From Nitrososphaerota archaeon (GTDB lineage: Archaea > Thermoproteota > Nitrososphaeria > Nitrososphaerales > JAGGXQ01): 6,104 nucleotides of DNA. Shown here in pieces: positions 1 to 5,243 of the stretch; position 1 is the first letter of the stretch; each line of letters starts with the position of its first letter. A program made the translations under genes and the position numbers. The stretch spans positions 1 through 6,104 of the forward strand of contig JAGGXQ010000076.1 in the NCBI GenBank assembly GCA_021162925.1. Reading direction: 5' to 3'. Below the pieces are notes generated by a model. That model ran no database searches. It was not told the origin of the DNA and saw only the letters and a program-made list of their open reading frames with translations.

Positions 1-1136
1 AGAAGGATCTGCCGCCACTAAAGGACGACCAAATACTCGTGAGGGTAGAGAGGAGCGGGATCTGCGGAACCGACATGCACGTCTTCGAGAAGGGATACGG
101 CCCCCATAGGATATGCGGGGAGGTCGATTACCCCCTGTACCTCGGCCATGAGTACGTCGGAATAGTGGAGAAGAAGGGGAAGGATGCCGATAAGGTGATG
201 TTCTATCACACCGAGGTTCCAGAGGAGGGGGACAGGATCTACTGGGGCCTAGATCACTACTGCTACACCTGCGCCTTTGAGACCTACTACGACTTCCAGC
301 AGTGGTGCCTCGGGGCGTTCTTCTACGGATTCGATAACACGCCCTTCCACGGCGCTTGGAGCCAGTACGTGATAATCGACCCCGGAACCCACATATGGAA
401 GCTGCCTAAAGAGATAACCCCCGAGATGGGAGTCGTAATAGAGCCCTACATAGTAGGTCTCAGGGCGGTCGACAAGGCCTTCACCCTCACTCCGGTGGTC
501 AGCGAGAAGGAGTCGTTCTCCCAAGTCGGACTGTACGCGATATACGGAGCTGGAGCCATAGGGCTAGCGATCCTAACCGCCCTCAGGAACGCCGTACCCG
601 ATGCCACGATAGTGGTCGTCGATCCCAACAAGCACAAGCTCGACGTTGCAAAGAAGTTCGGTGCGGATTACACCCTAAACACCAAGGAGACCACCAAGGA
701 GGAGAGGATAAAGTTCTTCAAGGAGCTTTCGTCCGCTGCCGACAGGCCCAAGTTAGGTAACAGGTGGGGTGTCGACGTCGCCTTCGACGCCACCGGAAAG
801 CACGCAGAGGAAGTGATACCTGAGATAGTTGAAATAATGAGGCCAGGAGGGGTATTGGACGAGGTTGGAGCCTTCACTCCGTACACCGCCGGGAAGTTCA
901 CCCTCGATCCGAACGAGATATGCAGCAGGGAGCTCGTGTTCACCGGAAGCTGGGCCTACCACCTATCGACGATAGACAAGGGGACTAGGCAGGTCATCAA
1001 GGGGCTGTTCAAGAGGATACCCTACCACGAGATCATCACGAACACCGTCCCGCTCGACGCTGAAGCGATAATGAAGGAGATAAGGGACGGGCTCGCCGGG
1101 ATCGGTATAAAGCACGTAATAGATCCTTGGATGTAA
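1..1136 (+). CDS. Zinc-dependent medium-chain alcohol/polyol dehydrogenase (COG1063), 5' end missing
   Basis: Cytosolic NAD-linked oxidation of an alcohol, polyol or threonine-like substrate is expected. The frame is open to the left edge (first full codon at base 3) and 377 codons are visible. The GTG at 39 is inside the conserved N-terminal strand before GICGTD, so it is not the start; the true start lies upstream. Likely catalytic zinc ligands are Cys in GICGTD (63-65), His-Glu in LGHEY (147-152) and Glu in IEPYIVGLRAV (441-443), the sorbitol/threonine dehydrogenase pattern. The Rossmann motif GAGAIG is at 546-563. The Asp ending the second strand (VVVDPNK, 621-623) predicts NAD rather than NADP. 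The structural-zinc loop is atypical: three Cys (261, 270, 306), Asp or His in place of the first, and a long gap before the last. The segment after it (HGAWSQYV, then PGTHIWKLP) resembles the HpnZ-like branch of COG1063. Family assignment is firm; the substrate is unknown. Confidence 0.93.
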   Translation, partial: KDLPPLKDDQILVRVERSGICGTDMHVFEKGYGPHRICGEVDYPLYLGHEYVGIVEKKGKDADKVMFYHTEVPEEGDRIYWGLDHYCYTCAFETYYDFQQWCLGAFFYGFDNTPFHGAWSQYVIIDPGTHIWKLPKEITPEMGVVIEPYIVGLRAVDKAFTLTPVVSEKESFSQVGLYAIYGAGAIGLAILTALRNAVPDATIVVVDPNKHKLDVAKKFGADYTLNTKETTKEERIKFFKELSSAADRPKLGNRWGVDVAFDATGKHAEEVIPEIVEIMRPGGVLDEVGAFTPYTAGKFTLDPNEICSRELVFTGSWAYHLSTIDKGTRQVIKGLFKRIPYHEIITNTVPLDAEAIMKEIRDGLAGIGIKHVIDPWM

Positions 1137-1141
1137 ACCGA

Positions 1142-1170
1142 TCCCCCCTTTTCTTTTTGACACTTTCTTC
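1142..1170 (+). terminator. T-rich archaeal terminator after the dehydrogenase gene
   Basis: Six bases after the TAA stop, the coding strand becomes pyrimidine-rich with several T runs (CCCCCCTTTTCTTTTT, then CTTTCTTCTT). Archaeal RNA polymerase stops at T-rich coding-strand tracts without needing a hairpin. The tract separates the dehydrogenase from the next gene, which has its own promoter. The call rests on base composition and position only. Confidence 0.5.
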
Positions 1171-1229
1171 TTAAATAAATTTATCGTTGCGTACCTTTTC
1201 TCATTCAAAAATTTTAGTTTAAGCACCAA

Positions 1230-1254
1230 TATATTTAAGAAAAACTTAAATATA
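1230..1254. repeat. Perfect 10-bp inverted repeat over the promoter, candidate operator
   Basis: TATATTTAAG at 1230-1239 is the exact reverse complement of CTTAAATATA at 1245-1254, with AAAAA between the arms. The pairing breaks just outside (A1229 against C1255). The right arm is the likely TATA box of the OCD-family gene, so a dimeric regulator bound here would compete with TBP/TFB. Archaeal Lrp/AsnC-type regulators often use AT-rich palindromes of this kind near amino-acid genes. The repeat itself is seen; the regulator is inference. AT-rich DNA makes chance palindromes more likely, but ten perfect pairs placed exactly on the promoter is notable. Confidence 0.6.
1237..1254 (+). promoter_or_regulatory. 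BRE/TATA promoter of the OCD-family gene, leaderless type
   Basis: The purine-rich AAGAAAAA (1237-1244) fits a TFB recognition element and is followed directly by CTTAAATA (1245-1252) as TATA box. The box centre is about 27 bases before the ATG at 1276. Archaeal transcription starts about 25 bases downstream of the TATA centre, so the RNA would begin at or next to the start codon. This agrees with the lack of a good Shine-Dalgarno site there. Confidence 0.65.
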
Positions 1255-1275
1255 CAGCGGGCAACGGGGTCTGGT

Positions 1276-2277
1276 ATGGGTGTAAAGAACGGGATCGTTT
1301 ACCTTACCGAGGAAGAGGTGAAGTCTACCGGCATAACCATGAGGGAAGCGATAGAGCTCGTGGAGACCGCCATAAAGGAGTACGCTTTGGGCGAAGCCCT
1401 GATACCCTCCAAGGTCTTCGTGGACATGAAGCTGATAAGCGATCACGACGCCGATGCGGACGCGATGCCCGGGTACATAACTTCTCCAGACGTCTGCGGC
1501 GTCAAGTGGATAGGGGCCGGGTGGAGGAACAGGGAGCGGGGCCTACCGAGCCTTTTCTCGATAATCCTCCTAAACGATCCGGAGACGTTCGTCCCGAAGG
1601 CCATAATAGCCGGGAACTGGATCACCGCGCTAAGGACGGGGGCGGCGACGGGGGTTGCGGTCAAGTACCTGGCGAGGAGCAGGAGGCCGAGCAAGGTCAG
1701 CATAATAGGGACGGGGCTACAGGCGAAGTACCAGCTGCTCGCTTTAAAAGAGGTCCTCGAGCTCGATAAGGTAGAGGTCTACGACATCCGAAAGGATGTC
1801 GCCGAGAAGTTTGCGAGGATGGGAGAGAGGGAGGCCGGCGTTGAGGTAAAGGTGTCGAATGGCGTGATGGAGGCGATGGACGGTGCCGAAATAGTCGTCA
1901 TCGCCACGGACTCTAGGACGCCCGTGGTCGACGGCTACAACCCGGCGGAAGGGACGCTCATCTGCTCCATAGGGACCTACCGAGAGGTAGGTTACAGGAC
2001 GATAAAGTACATGGACAAGATCGTCGTGGATCACAGGGAGCAGGCGAAGATAACCGGGACCTTGTGTGACTGGTTCTCCATGGGCCTGATATCGGATAAA
2101 GACGTATACGCCGAGCTGGGCGAGATAATAACCGGGAAGAAGGAGGGCAGGTCTTCGGATGAGGAGAAGATACTCTGCGCCCTCACCGGCATGATATCGG
2201 AGGACCTTATAACCGCGAACAGGGTTTACGAAATAGCCAAGAGCAAGGGAATAGGGAGGGTTCTTCCTTTCTTTTAA
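1276..2277 (+). CDS. Ornithine cyclodeaminase / mu-crystallin / archaeal alanine dehydrogenase family protein
   Basis: A 333-residue protein, normal length for the family (about 320-350). Members are cytosolic NAD(P)-dependent enzymes: cyclodeaminases, archaeal alanine dehydrogenases, or ketimine/imino-acid reductases. Visible marks are the substrate-side GVKW (Lys77), the signature stretch GLPSLFSIILLNDPET (89-104), NWITALRTGAA with Arg120, a Rossmann motif GTGLQA (145-150), Asp170 after the second strand (suggesting NAD), and the probable catalytic Asp252 in VVDHREQA. Two points differ from characterised members. Lys46 in IPSKVF stands where many have a carboxylate-binding Arg, and the usual ESGD-like stretch after the catalytic Asp reads ITGTL. 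The exact reaction therefore cannot be assigned; alanine dehydrogenase or imino-acid reductase is as likely as a true cyclodeaminase. ATG 1276 fits both the family N-terminus and the leaderless promoter. The gene has its own promoter 139 bases after the dehydrogenase. Confidence 0.92.
   Translation: MGVKNGIVYLTEEEVKSTGITMREAIELVETAIKEYALGEALIPSKVFVDMKLISDHDADADAMPGYITSPDVCGVKWIGAGWRNRERGLPSLFSIILLNDPETFVPKAIIAGNWITALRTGAATGVAVKYLARSRRPSKVSIIGTGLQAKYQLLALKEVLELDKVEVYDIRKDVAEKFARMGEREAGVEVKVSNGVMEAMDGAEIVVIATDSRTPVVDGYNPAEGTLICSIGTYREVGYRTIKYMDKIVVDHREQAKITGTLCDWFSMGLISDKDVYAELGEIITGKKEGRSSDEEKILCALTGMISEDLITANRVYEIAKSKGIGRVLPFF
2261..2275 (+). terminator. T-rich tract over the end of the OCD-family gene, possible terminator
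   Basis: The last codons read TTCTTCCTTTCTTTT before the TAA at 2275-2277, a pyrimidine tract unlike the purine-rich sense strand elsewhere. It could give partial archaeal termination before glcD. It also encodes the hydrophobic C-terminal residues VLPFF, so coding constraint alone may explain it. Confidence 0.3.
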
Positions 2278-2285
2278 CTCCGCTA

Positions 2286-2299
2286 CAGAAAGTTTAAAA
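2286..2299 (+). promoter_or_regulatory. Possible BRE/TATA promoter of glcDE
   Basis: ACAGAAAG followed by TTTAAAA (2293-2299) looks like a BRE plus TATA box in the 44-47-base gap after the OCD-family gene. The box centre lies about 26 bases before GTG 2322 and 29 before ATG 2325, so the transcript would start at the edge of glcD. That start would leave the SD-like GAGGTG (2314-2319) outside the RNA. Either this is an internal promoter in addition to read-through, or one of the two signals is fortuitous. Confidence 0.4.
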
Positions 2300-2324
2300 T
2301 GATGGGAACGGGAGAGGTGTCGTG

Positions 2325-3722
2325 ATGGAGTTAGAACCCGAAAGGGCTTTAGATAGGTTGGTGAGGGAGCTTGGGAAGGAAAAGGTTCTAACGGGCCTCG
2401 ATGAGACCTTGGTGTACGAGACCGATTCCTCGAACCTGATGGGGGAGATGCCTTTAGCTATCGTAACGCCCACGAGCGTGGAAGAGGTCTCCAAGGTCCT
2501 CAAGATATGTGACGAGGAAGGGGTACCGATAGTGCCCAGGGGTTCCGGGACGGATCTGATGGGCGGTGCCGTCCCCGCATCGAGGGGGATAATACTCTCG
2601 CTGAGCAAGTTGAACAGGGTTTTGGATCTCGATCTGGAGGATTCGTGCGTGGTGGTCGAATCCGGGATCATAACCGCATCCCTTTCGGAGGTGCTGATGG
2701 AGCACGGGTTCTTTTACGCCCCGGATCCATCGAGCAAGGACGTCTGCACCATAGGGGGGAACATAGCCCATAACGCGGGCGGGCCTCACTGCCTCAAGTA
2801 CGGGGTCACGTCGAACAACGTGCTGGGGATGGAGGTCGTCTTGCCCTCGGGCAAGGTCGTGAAGCTCGGGGGTAAGGCCTTGGACCCCCCGGGCTACGAT
2901 CTCCAGTCCCTCTTCTACGGATCTGAGGGGACCTTGGGGGTCGTGACCAAGGCGTATCTGAAGCTGACTAGGGTTCCGGAGTCCAGGAGGACCCTGCTGG
3001 CCGCCTTCAAGGACATAGAGGATGCCGGAAGGGCCGTTTCGGAGATAATCGGATCCGGGATCATACCCGGGGCCCTTGAACTGATAGACAAGGCTTCGCT
3101 CGATTCGCTCGCCGTTTACTCGCCGGACAGGTTCCCGAAGGGGATGGATGCCGTTCTGATCATAGAGGTCGAGGGATACGAGAAGGTGATAGACAGGATG
3201 GCGGAAAGGGTCGTGGAGATATGTAAGAAGAACAACGTGAGCCTGGTGAAGGTCGCGGAGAGCGAGGAGGAGAGGGAGAGCTGGTGGAAGGGGAGGGAGG
3301 AGACCACCGGGGCCTTGGGCATATACGCGCCCACCTTCCTGGATGAGGATGTATCCGTGCCCAGGTCAAAGATACCCGAGACCCTGAGGAGGCTCTACGA
3401 AATAGCCAAGGCGTACAACGTGATAATAGCGTCCGTCGCCCACATAGGGGATGGGAACTTCCACCCGGCGATACCGTTCGACCCGAAGGACGAGGACTCG
3501 AAGATGAGGGCGTTCGCAGCGGAGCGAGAACTTTTGAAGGTGTGCGTGGAGATGGGAGGGAGCATAACGGGCGAGCACGGAGTGGGCCTTTCGAAGAAGG
3601 AGTTCATGAGTTGGATGTACGGGGAGAGGGAGCTCGAGCTCATGAAGCGGATAAAGAAGGTCTTCGATCCCAAAGGCATACTCAACCCGGGGAAGGTGTT
3701 CCCGAGCGAGAAGGGTGATTGA
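2325..3722 (+). CDS. glcD: FAD-linked 2-hydroxy acid oxidase, glycolate oxidase subunit GlcD type
   Basis: A 465-residue flavoprotein of the GlcD/D-lactate dehydrogenase family (VAO/PCMH fold), which oxidises a 2-hydroxy acid such as glycolate or D-lactate to the 2-oxo acid and passes electrons on. FAD-binding N-terminal half: VPIVPRGSGTDL (67-78), APDPSS (132-137), TIGGNIAHNAGGPHCLKYG (142-160) and GYDLQSLFYGSEGTLG (190-205). C-terminal oxidase half: HIGDGNFH (373-380), GEHGVG (416-421) and FDPKGILNPGK (447-457), with the family's conserved active-site histidines. Length matches compact archaeal GlcD (E. coli GlcD is about 500). I chose ATG 2325 over the adjacent GTG 2322 because GAGGTG at 2314-2319 matches the archaeal anti-SD and is better spaced to the ATG. 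There are no signal peptide or membrane segments. Cotranscribed with glcE. The substrate is not determined; glycolate, D-lactate or a sugar acid are all possible. Confidence 0.93.
   Translation: MELEPERALDRLVRELGKEKVLTGLDETLVYETDSSNLMGEMPLAIVTPTSVEEVSKVLKICDEEGVPIVPRGSGTDLMGGAVPASRGIILSLSKLNRVLDLDLEDSCVVVESGIITASLSEVLMEHGFFYAPDPSSKDVCTIGGNIAHNAGGPHCLKYGVTSNNVLGMEVVLPSGKVVKLGGKALDPPGYDLQSLFYGSEGTLGVVTKAYLKLTRVPESRRTLLAAFKDIEDAGRAVSEIIGSGIIPGALELIDKASLDSLAVYSPDRFPKGMDAVLIIEVEGYEKVIDRMAERVVEICKKNNVSLVKVAESEEERESWWKGREETTGALGIYAPTFLDEDVSVPRSKIPETLRRLYEIAKAYNVIIASVAHIGDGNFHPAIPFDPKDEDSKMRAFAAERELLKVCVEMGGSITGEHGVGLSKKEFMSWMYGERELELMKRIKKVFDPKGILNPGKVFPSEKGD
3714..3719 (+). promoter_or_regulatory. 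Shine-Dalgarno site that sets the glcE start
   Basis: GGTGAT matches the archaeal anti-SD complement (AGGAGGTGAT) and lies four bases before ATG 3724, inside the last codons of glcD. It makes ATG 3724 the start rather than GTG 3715, which lies within the SD itself. It predicts translation of glcE by ribosomes finishing glcD. Confidence 0.75.
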
Positions 3723-3723
3723 A

Positions 3724-4980
3724 ATGGGCAGGTATACGGTAGATGGGATGGAGCCGAAGGAGGTCGTAACCCCCGAGGACGTGGACGAGGTGGTAAGCGT
3801 GCTCAAGAGGGCAAACGAAGAGGGGCTCGGCGTTCTGGTCGTGGGAGGGGGGAGCAAGCTCTCGATGGGCATGAAGCCGAAGAAGTACGATATAGCCCTC
3901 TCCACCTCACGTCTGGGCGGGGTCCTCGAGTTCTCCCCCGAGGACTTCACCGTGTCCGTAGGAGGAGGGATGAAGCTGAAGGAGCTCCAGGAAATCCTGG
4001 GGAAGGAGAACCAGTTCCTGCCGATAGACGCCCCCTACTACAACGACGCCACCATAGGGGGGATCGTCGCCGCGAACACGAACGGGCCCAGGCGCTTCCA
4101 CTACGGGGCGATAAGGGACCTCATACTCGGGGCGAAGTTCGTATCCGGCTCCGGAATCCCTTACGATTTCGGCGGTAAGGTCGTCAAGAACGTGGCCGGG
4201 TATAGGGTGAGGAGCTTTTTGACCGGTTCCATGGGGACCCTTGCCGTCATCACCGAGCTTACCCTCAAGACCTACCCGCTTCAGGAGAAGGAGGCGAGCG
4301 TGATCGCCCTCTACGAATCGGCCGACGAGGCCCTGAAGTCCGCAATGGAACTCCCCAAGAAGGACTTCTCCTACACGGCGATAGATGTCTTGGGGAAGAA
4401 GGTATCGAACCTCATGGAGGAGCGGCACGGGATCGGTGCCAACGACCTTTACGCCCTGGTCGTGAGGCTCGAAGGGTTCGGGGACCTGGTCGAGGAGCAC
4501 TCAAAGGCGGTAGAGGAAGGGCTCAAAGGCTCCGCCAAGACCATCACTCTCAACGGAAAGGAGCACTTCTCCCTTTGGGGCTTCATCCAGGACGTGCAGG
4601 GAAACCTCCCCAAAGGCGGCGAAAAGGTCCTCCTGAGGATAGGGGTCCCTAGGTCCTCCTCGCCTGCGATCTTCAAGAAGGCGGAGGGCGTGCTGTCCGA
4701 GTTCGATCCGTTCGTCTGGCTTCATGAGGAGACCGGGATCATGTACGCGGCGGTTATGGGGGGAGACCCGAGGGAGCTCAAGAAGGGCATAGTGAAGCTC
4801 AGGAAGGAGAGCGAGAAGCTGGATGGATACTTGGTGGTCGAATCCGCCCCCGTAGAGCTGAAGGAGATGGTCGACGTCTGGGGGGACGTCGGCGAGGCCT
4901 TGGAGCTGATGAGGGGGCTGAAGGAAGTGTTCGATCCGAACTACGTGCTGAGCCCCGGTAGGTTCGTGGGAGGGATCTAG
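3724..4980 (+). CDS. glcE: FAD-binding subunit of a glycolate oxidase-type complex, GlcE type
   Basis: A 418-residue protein with one PCMH-type FAD-binding domain, paralogous to GlcD and the usual second flavin subunit of glycolate oxidase. GlcE marks are VLVVGGGSKLSMG (37-49), FLPIDAPYYNDATIGGIVAAN (98-118), GPRRFHYGAIRDLILGAKFV (121-140) and FGGKVVKNVAGY (149-160). The C-terminus keeps FDPNYVLSPGRF, the counterpart of the FDPKGILNPGK ending of GlcD. E. coli GlcE is about 350 residues, so this one has a longer C-terminal half. The KNVAGYD motif common in GlcE reads KNVAGYR here (Arg161). The start is one base after the glcD stop, which together with the SD site indicates one operon and probably one complex. 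No membrane segments are seen. The partner Fe-S subunit GlcF does not follow. The family is clear, the physiological substrate is not. Confidence 0.9.
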   Translation: MGRYTVDGMEPKEVVTPEDVDEVVSVLKRANEEGLGVLVVGGGSKLSMGMKPKKYDIALSTSRLGGVLEFSPEDFTVSVGGGMKLKELQEILGKENQFLPIDAPYYNDATIGGIVAANTNGPRRFHYGAIRDLILGAKFVSGSGIPYDFGGKVVKNVAGYRVRSFLTGSMGTLAVITELTLKTYPLQEKEASVIALYESADEALKSAMELPKKDFSYTAIDVLGKKVSNLMEERHGIGANDLYALVVRLEGFGDLVEEHSKAVEEGLKGSAKTITLNGKEHFSLWGFIQDVQGNLPKGGEKVLLRIGVPRSSSPAIFKKAEGVLSEFDPFVWLHEETGIMYAAVMGGDPRELKKGIVKLRKESEKLDGYLVVESAPVELKEMVDVWGDVGEALELMRGLKEVFDPNYVLSPGRFVGGI

Positions 4981-4997
4981 GCGGACTGGGGCGTCAA

Positions 4998-5011
4998 TCT
5001 AAATTTTTATT
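4998..5011 (+). terminator. T-rich terminator after glcE
   Basis: TCTAAATTTTTATT begins 18 bases after the glcE stop and contains a run of five T, after a purine/GC-rich coding region. It fits archaeal intrinsic termination. Further T-rich sequence at 5032-5060 may act as a back-up. The call rests on composition and position only. Confidence 0.45.
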
Positions 5012-5110
5012 CCGTTTACGGGTGTATGCTTCCCTAATTTCAAGTTTCGTAATTTTATTTAATAAGAGACTGAGGTGCTCTCAATTCTCTTTATGAGATA
5101 CCGACCGCTT

Positions 5111-5191
5111 ATCTATCCATATAGATTTCCTAAAGCCCTTTCTAGATGCTCGAGCCGCTACCCCCGACTTGCATCGGGGTATTTAAAGGGT
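5111..5191 (+). ncRNA. Possible structured RNA or leader upstream of gatD (speculative)
   Basis: Three perfect complementary pairs lie within 80 bases. ATCTAT 5111-5116 pairs with ATAGAT 5121-5126 around a 4-base loop. CCCCGA 5162-5167 pairs with TCGGGG 5174-5179 around CTTGCA, and can extend by TA/TA past a bulged C. CCCTTT 5136-5141 pairs with AAAGGG 5185-5190, enclosing the GC hairpin. An alternative pairing, CTACCC 5158-5163 with GGGTAG 5188-5193, competes with the last two, so the fold could switch. A TATA-like element at 5053-5064 would start a transcript near 5085. I match it to no known RNA family. The strand is assumed and chance pairing is not excluded. Confidence 0.22.
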
Positions 5192-5212
5192 AGAAGTCGC
5201 GAAGATCGCTCA

Positions 5213-5220
5213 TTTATATA
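5213..5220 (+). promoter_or_regulatory. TATA box of gatD
   Basis: TTTATATA is centred about 27 bases before ATG 5244, the same spacing as for the OCD-family gene. It predicts a leaderless or nearly leaderless gatD mRNA, consistent with the absence of a good Shine-Dalgarno site before that ATG. The bases just upstream are not a strong purine-rich BRE. Confidence 0.6.
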
Positions 5221-5243
5221 GGTTGGTGGCTTCAAGATGGCGT

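Larger units (their letters stand above)
4981..5243. other. 263-bp intergenic region between glcE and gatD
   Basis: No convincing protein gene is present. The first part (4998-5065) is AT-rich with T tracts and a TATA-like TTTTATTTAATA at 5053-5064. The middle (about 5098-5210) is richer in GC and holds several inverted repeats, listed separately as an RNA candidate. A second TATA-like ATTTAAA lies at 5181-5187 and the likely gatD TATA box at 5213-5220. GCTCGAGC at 5148-5155 is an isolated 8-bp palindrome. No tRNA features such as a GTTCGAATC-type T loop, and no C/D-box pair, were found on either strand. Confidence 0.7.

Noticed and set aside
39..41. GTG at 39 as the start of the dehydrogenase
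   Set aside because: The same frame continues to the left edge with family-like residues (LPPLKDDQILVRVE), so this Val is internal.
1142..1275. tRNA or other known RNA in the gap before the OCD-family gene
   Set aside because: The stretch is AT-rich with no T-loop, no GC-rich stems and no box motifs; only terminator and promoter signals are seen.
2299..2325. Eight-codon mini-ORF whose TGA overlaps the glcD ATG (TGATG)
   Set aside because: It starts inside the TATA-like element, so it would be transcribed only by read-through; such short frames are expected by chance.
3366..3950. 194-codon minus-strand open frame across the glcD/glcE junction
   Set aside because: It is antisense to two well-supported genes, its translation is low-complexity and Arg/Pro/Ser-rich, and it shows no motif. 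Long antisense frames are a by-product of the purine-loaded coding strand.
3907..4500. 197-codon minus-strand open frame inside glcE
   Set aside because: It is fully antisense to conserved glcE motifs and its translation matches no family I know.
5141..5155. TCTAGA and GCTCGAGC palindromes as regulatory sites
   Set aside because: They are short, common palindromes with no placement relative to a promoter that suggests an operator.
5093..5221. 42-codon + strand open frame, Arg-rich, in the gap before gatD
   Set aside because: It uses CGA, CGC and TCT codons unlike the AGG-rich neighbours, has no SD site, overlaps the gatD TATA box and coincides with the inverted repeats. I recognise no family, so chance is more likely.
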